Origin: Allacma fusca
Lineage: Eukaryota; Arthropoda; Collembola; Symphypleona; Sminthuridae
DNA length: 64,000 bases
NCBI GenBank assembly: GCA_947179485.1
Contig: OX359246.1
Location: forward strand, 54,229,632-54,293,631
Reading direction: 5' to 3'
Below, in pieces: positions 1-10,896 of this stretch (positions are counted from its first letter, which is position 1; each line of letters begins with the position of its first letter). Made by a program: the position numbers and the translations under genes. The notes beneath the pieces were generated by a model that made no database searches, was not told where the DNA came from, and saw nothing but the letters and a program-made list of their open reading frames with translations.

Positions 1-2
1 TT

Positions 3-2177
3 GAAGCTGACAATCACTACGATGATTTAATGGACGAATTCAATCCACAAGACAAGTCCCGCACAGAAGTGCTAAATGAGCATGCCAAAGTTAGGGAAGA
101 GGTTACAACCATATATAAAGAGCGGGTTAATGACGCTGGATTAAAATGGGAAGACTTCTGGATATTTGAGTTGGAAGAAAGGCTACAAGAGAAATTGGAA
201 GATTATTTGGAAGAATGTTTACCAGACAATGAACTTGATTCCTATCCACAGGATGTCATTAGTCATATGGACAGCAGTAATTCTGATTTGCAGGAATTCA
301 CCACTAATGAAATGATGGTAGATCCCGCACCACAGCACAGAGTAAATACAGTGGACCAAAGCATGCCAAGTATGGAAATCACTAGTAAATCCGTATCCGG
401 TTTCGATGGATACCAACCAACATCAATGTCTCCAGAAACATTTAGCGCACGTCAACACAGCCCAGCCCCTAGACCAGTATCCCCCATTTACGAAAACATC
501 GATACGCAAAGCATGAAAGTTTTCCATTCCATTTTAAAAAAGAATGGAGCCCCGTCTCCAACCCGACAGGTCAGCTTCAAATTTCCAAGCAGTTCTCAAG
601 GAGACCTGATGGAAAAAATGCAGTCTTTTGACAGATCCAACCATGCCATGTCCACATTTCACTTCAATAACCCAAATAATGTGACTCCTGGTCCCCCAAA
701 AACAACACGTACCAAGTCTTGGCCGGATTTAGACAGCAATCTCGCTGCAGGACAATTCATTACAGCCGGGGTGAAGCGACCTGCAGTTGCTCCTCCGCCA
801 GTCCCTTCTAAGCGAAACGAGCGGCTCAATGTTGGAATTTACTTGGATGAGAATTTTGCAAACGTTGGAACATTTCTGAATAATGACGTCAACGAAGTGG
901 ACCTAATTTTACAAATGCCGGCTGAAATTGTATTCATGGACGATGAAGTAGTAGTTGGCTGGCAAGCAGAAAAGAACAGAAATTCATTAAACCACTTTTA
1001 CTTGTACCAGCTTATTAAAATCAAAGCATCTGAAGTTCATCCCGTACATTTTAAAACTATTAAGCACGCTCCGTGCACAGAAGAAATTATAGCGATGTTT
1101 TTCAAAAAATTGCATCAAAACATTTCGCTGCTGAAGACAGGTACATTTGTGAATAGTGTCATAATCACAATACCTTTCACCTTAACCAGTGCCGAGAAGG
1201 AGAGAATCAAAACAGCTGCCAGAATAGCGGGCCTTCCGAATGTACGTGTACTGTCGTCGTTGGTTACAATGGCAGTAGCATACGCAAGAGAGACACAGTT
1301 TTACTTAATGGATCGTCCCAAGGAGAAGACCATCCTCGTTGTTCACTACCTTAAGCATTCATTTTCAATGGCGGTTTTGGAAATCAGTCAAACTTCTATA
1401 ATCACAAGACGTTGTTTTGGCTCGGAGAACATGCCTGAGGGCCACCAGGTGGCTTTCCTTAGTAGCCATGCTCTAATGTTTGGAAACGGGACGCTCAACC
1501 AGAAGCAAGATATATATATCCTGAACATATACAAGAAGGCGTTACATGAGCTGTCATCAGGGACTTCCGCTTCCTGGGACCGAATTATCATAGTAAAGGA
1601 ACAACAGACGACTAAGTTAGACAAAGTCTTAGATAATCTATTCGGAAAACAAAACCAAGCTAGGGGATACCTGGATGGACCACTTCTAGGAGCGTGCTTA
1701 CTAGCGTGTAAAAGTCAGCTGAACATCCCAATAATACCAAACAATCTACAAGTACTTGATGCCAGTCGGTCCCATTTGGTTCTGGAATCTGCTACTGGTC
1801 AAGTTTGGAGAAAGCACTTTAGAAATCATGTTTTCAGACCTGAGATTGTCTTTCGATTCCCCCTGTCCGTGCCACCAGAAGGCACTGTTGTGGTTCTGGA
1901 AGAAGAATTTACACCAGAGGCGGAACCAACCAGGATTGGCCAGTACCAAGTGATGGCTCGTCGGGAGAACAACTCAAACTGTGATGTTGTCCTGGACTGT
2001 GCTGTTGATGAGGACGGAGTTTTAACACTAGGAGTAGATTATAGACAAGCCGTTCTGGAGGGTTACTTAGTTAGAAGCGACCAATTGTTTGTAAGTGCTT
2101 CAGATCACAGAAACCCTATTTCGGGTTTTGGTAAACTGGCCGCACATTATCAAAAGACTAAATCAAGTCTTGTATAG
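3..2177 (+). CDS. Divergent Hsp70-family protein, 5' partial
   Basis: The frame is open from the first bases of the window, so the gene begins further left; the first methionine here is at 30 and leaves 715 residues. The first ~265 residues are an extension: an acidic helical segment with many Glu/Leu, then a Pro/Ser-rich, probably disordered part. An Hsp70 nucleotide-binding-domain fold follows from about residue 268 (VGIYLDENFANVG aligns with the family's DLGTTYS loop). The motif VIITIPFTLTSAEKERIKTA near 377 and a GPLLGACLLA segment near 550 match the family, and a beta-rich substrate-binding-like part covers about 580-690. The phosphate-binding signatures are missing: the first loop reads YLDENFA, and the DLGGGT loop is replaced by VVHYLKHSF. 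Known: Hsp70 needs these loops for ATP hydrolysis. Inference: a pseudo-ATPase relative. No intron is seen. Family certain, function unknown. Confidence 0.88.
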   Translation, partial: EADNHYDDLMDEFNPQDKSRTEVLNEHAKVREEVTTIYKERVNDAGLKWEDFWIFELEERLQEKLEDYLEECLPDNELDSYPQDVISHMDSSNSDLQEFTTNEMMVDPAPQHRVNTVDQSMPSMEITSKSVSGFDGYQPTSMSPETFSARQHSPAPRPVSPIYENIDTQSMKVFHSILKKNGAPSPTRQVSFKFPSSSQGDLMEKMQSFDRSNHAMSTFHFNNPNNVTPGPPKTTRTKSWPDLDSNLAAGQFITAGVKRPAVAPPPVPSKRNERLNVGIYLDENFANVGTFLNNDVNEVDLILQMPAEIVFMDDEVVVGWQAEKNRNSLNHFYLYQLIKIKASEVHPVHFKTIKHAPCTEEIIAMFFKKLHQNISLLKTGTFVNSVIITIPFTLTSAEKERIKTAARIAGLPNVRVLSSLVTMAVAYARETQFYLMDRPKEKTILVVHYLKHSFSMAVLEISQTSIITRRCFGSENMPEGHQVAFLSSHALMFGNGTLNQKQDIYILNIYKKALHELSSGTSASWDRIIIVKEQQTTKLDKVLDNLFGKQNQARGYLDGPLLGACLLACKSQLNIPIIPNNLQVLDASRSHLVLESATGQVWRKHFRNHVFRPEIVFRFPLSVPPEGTVVVLEEEFTPEAEPTRIGQYQVMARRENNSNCDVVLDCAVDEDGVLTLGVDYRQAVLEGYLVRSDQLFVSASDHRNPISGFGKLAAHYQKTKSSLV

Positions 2178-2285
2178 TTAATCCTATTTGTTTTGAATGT
2201 AGATTTCTGTAGCCCTTGCACCTATACTAAAATACAATAATACTAACTTTTAATATTGTTGTGTAATTAATTGCTAATAGTCATC

Positions 2286-2291
2286 AATAAA
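2286..2291 (+). terminator. Polyadenylation signal AATAAA of the Hsp70-like gene
   Basis: An AATAAA lies 109 bases after the stop codon of the Hsp70-like gene. It is the first canonical signal downstream, and no other gene intervenes. Position and consensus are the only evidence. Confidence 0.55.
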
Positions 2292-2970
2292 TAACTAAGT
2301 TGCACAACAAAAGACAACGTTGGCATTTTACTCCCAAATTATATCAACCATTTTCTAGCATAATTAAAAAAAAACGATAACTGGTCTAGATGAGACCACA
2401 AGGACACAGCAGTGTATTGAAGCAAGCAAAGTTGTATTTTTTGTGAAATCTGCATCATAATGTATTTTATTTCCCGAAAAACACTTGCTCGTTTCCATTT
2501 CCAAGTGATGCTAAATGGCAGTCCAGACAGCAATGTCTAACGGGACATCATAAAATACGAACTTGCATGTTAACAATTATTGTTGCATGAAAACAGGTCA
2601 ATGAGTTAACCTTACGATTACCGTACATTCTTAGTCTTGCCCCATGCGTACAGAATGCTTATACTTCATATGCAGTTTTGCCTTTCAGATATTCCATTTG
2701 AAGCCCACATTAGCGACAAAGCTTCAAAATATTTTTTTTAGACCACGGGAAACAACGTTTGAATACACAATGGTCAATACACAATTACAATTAACTTAAT
2801 AGCAAAAAAATTACGTTTTGGTATTGTTTGTAGGCACCATTCTCCCTTTGATGTAGTGATATTTTACTCCACCATTGTATGTACGTAAGGTCAGTGTGGC
2901 TTGCATGGATAAGGTTTGGATTTCCATACCAACATAAGTTACAGTAAGTAAATAAGTGCAACATATGTAA

Positions 2971-3399
2971 GGCTTCATTCTTTTATTACGTCATCAGATT
3001 TTTCCTCATTTCAAACCCCCCCCTCCCCCTTCCACGAAGATCATTATTATAAATCACACCAGTCTCGACCCCCCCCTCGCCCTCCCGTATTAATTACGTC
3101 ATCACAAAATATATGAAATGCCCCTGACATTATGAATTGCAACTGACACCTTTTCTGAGTTGCATATTAGAGCGAAAAATTAACGTAGTCGTTTTCCGGC
3201 GTGATATTGTTTGAACACCAACAAATTAGTGTGTTTCAAAACAAAACAACACTTTTTAAACCGGGAAATTCGCATTTTCGCGCGCATGATTTATATTCGT
3301 CATTTTTCGCTAGCCCCCTCTCCCTCTCACCTGTCATCATCGTCATTTCCTAATAACCCCCTCTCCCCCTTTTCTGATGACGTAATAAAAAATGAAGCC
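2971..3399. mobile_element. MITE with about 30-bp terminal inverted repeats and TAA target duplications
   Basis: The left end starts GGCTTCATTCTTTTATTACG and continues TCATCAGA. The right end, read on the other strand, starts GGCTTCATTTTTTATTACGT and continues CATCAGA, so the ends match over about 30 bases with one gap. TAA flanks both ends (2968-2970 and 3400-3402). A third copy of ATTACGTCATCA lies inside near 3096, and the interior has C-rich runs. At 429 bp it has no coding capacity. A 3-bp TAA/TTA duplication is the habit of PIF/Harbinger transposons, so I infer a non-autonomous member of that superfamily; a related superfamily is possible. Confidence 0.75.
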
Positions 3400-3662
3400 T
3401 AAGTACGAATTCACTACACAGAAAAATCATCTTGGATCAGCACTACGTGCTAAGTAAGGGGCGAAGCGCCAGTATGTGATGTAACAACATGAGCTAGTAA
3501 CTATACGTTTCCGTATAAATAACCTAAAACGTTTGTTTACATACCAGTGCGCGCTCCCTATTGGTCATTACAACGAATATACATATGGGTGTGTATTAAA
3601 TCGTTTGTGAATAAGCTCATCTATGTACGTACATATTATTACATCTTTATTTGCCCTTCTGG

Positions 3663-3704
3663 TACTGAATACTGAATACTGATGAATACTGATGAATACT
3701 GATT
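3663..3704. repeat. Tandem GAATACT/GATGAATACT repeat
   Basis: A short tandem array in which ACTGAAT units turn into ACTGATGAAT units, about five units in all. It lies in noncoding DNA between the MITE and a larger inverted-repeat element. Confidence 0.75.
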
Positions 3705-4056
3705 ATTTAAATTTCCCGCGAAGAATCATATGAAGTATTCAGAGGTTTATCTAGAGGTTAATTCGAAAGATTATTTAATGTAAACGACAAATCAGACTAT
3801 AGATGGAGCTTATCATCGCAGTTTCTGTATATATGTATTTGCATGTGGTTATGTGTGAATTCGGAAAACAATTACAATCTATTTAAAATCCCGCATGTGT
3901 GAGTTCCTGCGACATCTTCTGGTTGATGTAAAAGAAAGCTTAATGTAAACAACAAATTACACAGTATTTACCTCACAATGTCTACATGCGATTATATTTT
4001 TGCATGTGCTTTTACGTGACCTCATTGAATTCAGTAACAATATTTTTCTTACTTTC

Positions 4057-5025
4057 TAGGGGGGAAGCGAAGTTGAAATACCCTATTACGATTGTCAGGG
4101 ACTCTGGTTGTCTGTTCAGACGATAGCTGCCTAAGGAAGGGTACCACATGCAACTAATTCTTTTGTAGGGGTATATTAGAGAAAAAGTAAGAAGCTAATT
4201 GTTTTGAAGGACATCAGGTAATCCGTTTGACCTCAAAAAATTAAATAAGGTCCCGTAAAAACACATGTAAATACATGTGTAAAGAAATGGGAAGGAAATC
4301 TTACGCCATCTATAGTCAGATCAATAAATTGCCTTTTCCATGAGCCAGTAGAACTCGCACATGCGCAATTTGAATATTATTGTATTCAATTATGTTTTTC
4401 AAAATTTAGTGCATGCACACTCATTATGAGCAGAGACGGGAATTTTAAATTAATTTTTAATCTCACTGGTGTAAAAACGTAAGTGTATAAAACGTTTGTC
4501 AACTCATCCACGTACGTACATATCGTCGCTGAAGAGACAAAATGGTGTAATTGCTGTACGAAAGCATTACATGGACCATTGACATGCGGCATGTATCGTT
4601 AATTTGCACTGCCGGTATTTTATTGACATAAGTACTAGTAATTAAATTCATGCATACTGTAGTACTCAGTATGTATACACTATTGGAAAGCGCTTCAAGT
4701 CATGCGTGTATAAGTTTATGCGACATCTACCGGTTCATGGAAACAACCATTTAAAATAAATTTCAAATTGGATTTTAAATGGCGCCAGCTTAACATCCCA
4801 GTTTCTGTACATACGTAATTATGTATTTGCATGTGTATATAACAAGCCTTATTTAATTTTTCGGGGGTTAAACGGATGACCCGAACTCCTAGATGTTTTA
4901 CTTCTGACCTAATCTACTCCTATGGACAATTTGAATTGCCTGATGTCATTGGTTCGGCAGCTGTCATGGCGACAGTCAAGCAGACAACTCAAGCAACAGT
5001 AGATTTCCACTTCCCTTCGCCCCTA
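4057..5025. repeat. Inverted-repeat element, diverged arms of about 190 bp
   Basis: The left arm starts TAGGGGGGAAGCGAAGTTGA. Read from 5025 on the other strand, the right arm starts TAGGGGCGAAGGGAAGTGGA. The arms match again further in: ATCCGTTTGACCTCAAAAAA then TTAAATAAGG (about 4221-4250) against ATCCGTTTAACCCCCGAAAA then ATTAAATAAGG on the other strand (about 4847-4880). The flanking and internal sequence also shares direct blocks, for example GCGACATCT followed by GGTT at about 3909 and 4719. No ORF. This is probably an old, decayed non-autonomous transposon or a nested pair. Confidence 0.55.
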
Positions 5026-5353
5026 TAAACGAAAAATTCAGGTACTAATCTTTTTAAAACCACTGTCAGTGTCCAAAAATGTCCTGAAGTAAGTACTTGC
5101 TGGGAATGTAGAGGGTGTTGTTGCATTTGATGTGTTCAGATTTCAGATACTTACTTACACGTGAATGGATTGCTCTGCTACTGTGCTGTGTTCTCCGCTC
5201 CATGTTCGGGACGTTAGTAAATAATTATTTTTATTTCCTTTTGATTGAGTTGCCTGTCCCACTTTGCACCGAAACTGCAAATTAGATACTATATACACAT
5301 ATGTAATTTAGTCTTAATATTTATTTATTCGCAACATTTTCAGTACTGGCGGC

Positions 5354-8300
5354 ATGGATTCGCTCAATGAGAAATTAGTGAACACAGATTCAAAAGAAGT
5401 ATTTGGGAGTGGTATTCAACCAGACGCTCGATTACTCACAGTCATTAGCGATGACAAGCTGAGGTCCGATTTAGAAGTAGCAACAGGGTTTGGAAGAATT
5501 TCAAAAGAAAGAAAAAAACGCCCTGTGAATTCTTACTTCGTTCCTTTTGAGAATCTAGGTATTGAGGTCAGTCCGTTGGAGAGCATAACTCGTCATATGT
5601 TCTACATTGGACTGGAAGTAAACCCAAACAAGAAAATGCCATCACTTCGACCTGTAACTACATCCGGGGAGAGTTCGTTGCAGGAAGTCAATTCTCAGAC
5701 CCAGCCAGTCAAAGCCATTGAAGCTAATTTTGTGTCAATGAATTTCACGCGTGAGCGATTTGAAGAAACCGAAAATAATGTACAAGCTCGAGTTCAGCGT
5801 CTTCATAATATGTTTCCTCAGCCTTTGTACCTTACTGGGAGTAACAAGTCTCTGACTGGAAAAGAAGAATTTGTTTTTACTCGGTTTCATGGTACTCTGA
5901 ATTTGGAGCATTTCAAAAAGTCCTCAGTTACAGTTACAAGTCAATCGGATGATTGTCATCAGAAAGTCTCCAGGGAATTATTCTATCGATCCAAAAGTTT
6001 TGGTCCGAGTCAAATGTTCAGGGTGGAAATTCTGAGCGTTGACACTTTTGACATGTTGGAGTTGAGAATTACGGAACCGAAAGTGCAGGTATAGAGCAAG
6101 ATAAAGATAAGAAGATTTCAAGTTGATTCAAAGAGTAAATATAGTGAGAATGTATTGGAACTATGAGTATTTAAGCTGTTGTCATTTTGTAATTCTAGGA
6201 AGACTTCAAAAGTTTAATGACCTTGATGAAAGCTTATTATGATACCACGTTGATCAACCCGAAAAAGGAAAGAATCCCAGCTAATCGGATTCAAGTCGGA
6301 ATGATTGCTGTTGCTTTAGTCAATCCCTTCACTTCCGATGCAAAGTTTATCCGAGTTCGCGTTGGTCCCAGTCAGGACATTAAATACAACGAGAGGACAT
6401 ACTCCATTTTTACTGTTTTCGGTGTTGACGAAGGCGAAAGCTATTCCGTCCCGACTGAGAATTTGTATTACATTGATCCAGACTTTATGCAGTTGCCATT
6501 TATTGTAAATAAATATAGTCCAATTGTCTTTACATTTTATCTTAAGTACTTACACAATTTTTGTCATTTCCTTGTTAATGATAATGTATTTTGTTTCTGC
6601 ATTTTTGTGAAAAGGTGAACAAATACCAACTGAAAGATTTTGATTTCTTCCAAGGGACTCAGATAATTTTCAGTACGTTTGAAAGTCTTGTCAACATAAA
6701 AAGGAACTTCAAAGCTAAGATCTCTACCCGGTCGGACAAAGAAAGTATGTTATGCGTTGAGCTGTTTCTGGGCAAAGGTGAATATGAACAACATGTCAAC
6801 TATCTGTATCTGCAGGAGCTTTTGCGAGTTTTGACACCAACTGTAAGAATACATGTATCATTCATTTACGAAAGCCTTTCTTGGCCGTGTCTTAATTATT
6901 ACTGATGTTGTTATTGTTTTCTATGGAATTATTATTTTAATTATGTTTTGAAGATTAGTTCCGATATTTGTGAAGTCGAAGTGTGCCATTGTAATTCCAA
7001 AGGTAACCTTTGGCTCCATTTCAAAAATCAAGTGCTGTCAAAGGTTTTAAATTTCTGCAAAGACGAGAATTTGTTCAATTATTTAAGCGTTGAAACTCTC
7101 GATTCTATTTCGGAAGGTGCTTTGAATCAAGAGCTGTTTGTAGCACGATCACTCACTGATGGTATGCTATATCGAGCTAGGGTAGAAAGGATTCTGTTTG
7201 AAGCAAATCAGGCAAGTTTAAACAACTACTTGAAATTAATCAGATGCATCAATCTCACTGAATGTACATGCTGTATTATAATAAATCTTGTCATACTTTC
7301 AATGCAGCTTGTAGTCGAATTTGTGGACTGGGGAAATTTAGAGACAATCGATGCTACCGGAATCTTCAAAGCTGCAAAAATTGACAGAAATTATGCGGTT
7401 ATTCCTCCACAGGTATTGATTTATCAATCAGACATTTGCAGTCAATAAATTCAACAAGGTTGAATTTTATCATTCAAAGAATTCATTCTGTTCATTTTTA
7501 ACAGGCTTTAAAAGCTCGTCTGGAACACATCAAAGAAATTCCGGATGTTGATGTTTTTTTTAAAGCTGTCGCCGCCGTTCCCCTTCAAGTTTGGGTAAGT
7601 ATTCAGCTGTTAGATCTTATAATTACAGATATTACCTTTATTTACTGTACAGGGTGTCACAACATAATTATCCCCTCCCTCTACTAGCCCACATAAGGGA
7701 GTAAATTATAGAGCAATTGGTTCTCTCCATTTTGTTGCGAATTTGTTTTCTAGATTTAAAAAAAATTATTTCATTGACCTTTACAAATTTTTGTATCATA
7801 GGGGTCACGAACGTGAAGCAAATTCTGATTTTGTTTTGCGAATTTCGAGTTCAATAATTGTTTATTTCAATATTCATTTTTTTCAAAGGTATGTTTTGAG
7901 GCTCGTTAGTAGGAAATTGTCTAGACTTTCCAGGGAGCTATCTTTCAGGTTTCTATGTCGAGAACTGTCGGCACGTTCCTTAAAAATAAGGAGCGAGGTT
8001 GGGAGAAATTTAGCCTCAGGAGCGAAACGAAGACCCAAAGAAGGAAGAACGTTTGATTCCGAATTGTTTTTATGCCTGAACTGGTCTTTATGCAAATACT
8101 TCAAAGCGTTGGGGTTATAGCTTTAATGAGGCTGGCTGCAGAACCAAATAATCAGAAACAAGTTTAAAAACGAAATCAGTTATTATTTCTGATAAAAACG
8201 CTTTGAAATAATAAGTATTTAAACTAGTCACATTTTCAGGGCGTGCGGTCACAAATATTTTCTCAAATGGGTTTTTTGACACCCTTTGTAAGTAACGTTA

Positions 8301-8530
8301 ATAAATTAATACCTAGTAGTTGTGTAAGAAATGCTGGTTTAGTAAAATAGAATATGTATGTTGGTCTAACTAACTAATTAAGTGACTAAGAATTATTTTG
8401 ATTATAGGCTCCAGAAAAGGACGAAGGCACTGTAATGAAGGTGAAGAGAGTAGCTTGTTTCGTCAGGAAACAAGATCGGTGGGTACCGATTCGGGAATAT
8501 TTAAAGCGTTTCAATATTCTTGTAATTTAA
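5354..8530 (+). CDS. Tudor-domain protein, eight coding exons, 630 aa
   Basis: I read the exons as 5354-6088, 6199-6504, 6615-6842, 6954-7211, 7308-7412, 7505-7594, 8240-8287 and 8408-8530. All are phase 0 and joined by consensus sites, except a GC donor after 7211. The sequence TTTTCAG just before the first ATG, together with GAA|GTAAGT at 5088, suggests an untranslated first exon. The last Tudor domain is clear: YRARVERILFEANQ, then LVVEFVDWGNLETIDATGIF across the 7211/7308 junction, with the family's V-x-F-x-D-W-G-N-x-E core. A second, looser Tudor-like fold lies in exon 2 (VGMIAVALVNPF onward). The first ~240 residues match nothing I know. Tudor domains bind methylated arginines, often in germline piRNA factors; that role here is inference. 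No catalytic domain is seen. Confidence 0.88.
7212..7307 (+). other. GC-AG intron that stays open in frame
   Basis: The exon ends AATCAG, the intron begins GCAAGT and ends TTTCAATGCAG. GCAAGT after CAG is the standard form of a GC donor. Splicing here joins the two halves of the Tudor barrel exactly in phase. The 96-base intron is divisible by three and has no stop, so unspliced RNA would insert 32 residues into the domain. Confidence 0.8.
7595..8239 (+). other. Long intron of the Tudor gene
   Basis: At 645 bases this is the longest intron of the gene. It starts GTAAGT and ends TTTTCAG. A 125-codon open stretch at 7743-8120 inside it has no recognisable domain and no splice-consistent link to the flanking exons, so I treat it as chance or transposon debris. 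Confidence 0.6.
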
Positions 8531-8609
8531 ATTGCTTGTCCCGGTACGAATCAACTGACCAATAGAGGTAGTTACTTGGGTCAGTTATCTAAGGTTATGA
8601 TACATGTGC

Positions 8610-9367
8610 GTAGAACCAAATCGGTGAAAGTCCATTTTACAAAATATTACTGGAGGAACTACAAAGTGATTTCATTGCTACTAGTAATTTTGGATTGAAG
8701 AGTAAGAATGTCTAGATTTATACTATTGCTACTAAAAATCTCGATCCAAAACTTAAGTAACAACAAAAATTCGAGTTTTGGGAAAAAATTGGACAGTCGT
8801 TTTGGACCAAAACGCCAATCAAATTAATGATTTCATTAGTTCTTAGCCATTTTAAACATATTGTAATAATGAACTATCCTATGCACAAAAGGTTATGCCA
8901 ACAATTTGTGAATATCGTTATACAAAATAAATAATAATTGTAATTAATATTCTAATATGGTCATACATATTGTACAATTATTAAAACTTGTGTGATACAT
9001 ACGCATTTACATTTATAATGTTATTTTTATTGTTATTGCTTTAATATTATAACAACGTCAAGTATGCTTCATTATGTTATGTATATTGTGCTGCTATAAA
9101 TAATGATAATTAAGTTCAACATTATAATAATTATATAAGATTTATGGATTTCGTAGTAGTAATAGTGGACAGACCGTTTTGCTCCAAACATGCGAATGGA
9201 CTTGGTAGTTTTGGACAAAACACGCTTTTGACCTAATTATTCTACCCACTTCCGGTTACCTGTCACCAATAGGATTTTACCGATGAATGGGCCTTGATCT
9301 GGAATGTTTGATTATCAAATAAAACTGATTTAGAAAAAAATGGACGTAGGGCAGTTTGGTTCTATGC
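8610..9367. mobile_element. Candidate non-autonomous DNA transposon (inverted ends)
   Basis: The left end reads GTAGAACCAAATCGG, then a few bases, then GTCCATTTT. The right end on the opposite strand reads ATAGAACCAAACTGC, then a few bases, then GTCCATTTTT. About 24 of 32 positions agree, in the same order and spacing. No clear target duplication is seen. The interior is AT-rich and has no ORF of use. It could be a chance inverted match. Confidence 0.4.
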
Positions 9368-10896
9368 TCTTCAAATTATGTTTATATTACTTTGGTTTTG
9401 ATCCCCAATGTGCAACTTTCTATAACAATCAGATATTATATGTATACGTTAACGCATATTCACAAAGACGGTGGACCGCTCTCATCCAATTTGAATTCCT
9501 GTCCCATTAGTTAGAGCACGGCCAAGGGTGGGTACATATACATACTCATATATCTAATTAGTTAGAAGATGTCTAGAAGATTTGTCTCCCAAAAGGAACT
9601 TCATTTATAATTTGTAAAATCCTTTGCGAAATGAGTTTATTTAGTAACAAGAAGTTTTCATTATTTGAATTGTGAAATAGTAAGCCAAGGTCTATGTGAG
9701 GTCTCAGACGTTATTTCAACTTCACCGTAATGGGTGTTAACAAGGTCTCAGTCACAACTGTCTAATTTCTTCTGTACTGGAAAATATACTTACATATAAA
9801 TGAGTGAACTCTGAATGCAGTAATTTCTAACTATTTTTGCACGCAGATTCCGGAAACTGATGAAATAAAGTCATGCATTCATACTTACAACATAAAAACC
9901 TTCCTCAATTATTACCATTGAAGATTCAATATAGGGACGATGAGTTAATCAAACTATTTTAGAAAATGTTCGCATTTTATCTGTTCTAGAAAATCATTTA
10001 TTTGCAAAACTCGTACTTGTAATAATCACCCCGTTTGAATACATTTGACATCAATAACGACTAACATAATTCCATGCCCTAAACAACATATTAGCGCACA
10101 GACACAGCTAGAGATTTATCTTTGTAACCGTCAATAAAAATTATTACCAAATAGTCAAAACGCCGCCCTAAGTACTACAATAATGCTTCACAGACTCAGA
10201 ATATGCAAACTGACCACATTTTTGAAGCACGAAGTAATGCAAATGCTCAGGCAATATTGCTCCTTTTTCGACAACTTTTCAGAATGAATGCAGTTCGGCA
10301 TAAAACAATAAATTCGGTAGATTTCAGCAAAGTAATCCTTAGTGGAAGGGTATACATTTTCTATAAATTACCTATAATGTTGTTTCATTTAATAGACAAA
10401 GATATGCTTAGTCTTCTGATAATAAGATGCACATAATCTTTACCTTCTCAAAAGGTCTAAAAACTTAGGAAAAGAAAGTAATACAGGGTTATACAAATTA
10501 AAGGTTCCAACTAGTATAAGTGTAACCTCGAAAATGTTGTGAAGTACAAAAAATCTCATCAGCATCAATGGAATCAAAATTACTTATTCTATTCTTATAA
10601 TTCATGTGTTCATTATTTAACACTTAAATTAGAAATGTCTGGTTGAGGCCAGATGATATTAAAGGGCAGAATTTTAAGGGAGAACATTTTTTTAATTGAT
10701 TGTATTCTTGTTGAGAATAAGTGACAAAAGAATCTGCAGTAGTACAAATTGCATTGTAGAACAAATTCCTACTTGTGGATGTTTAATATTTACTGGAGCT
10801 TTATCTTTTAAACTGTACCAGACAGTAATACCGTAAACTAGAGGCAACACAATTTTAGGTGGCACTATATTTTGAAAGCTACGGGCTGGCAAAGAG
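9368..10896. other. Intergenic DNA and 3' UTR of the GABA-B receptor gene
   Basis: No coding region is supported. The part nearest 10.9 kb should hold the 3' UTR of the minus-strand receptor gene, but I see no strong polyadenylation signal on that strand close to the stop. The small ORFs here look random. Confidence 0.5.
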
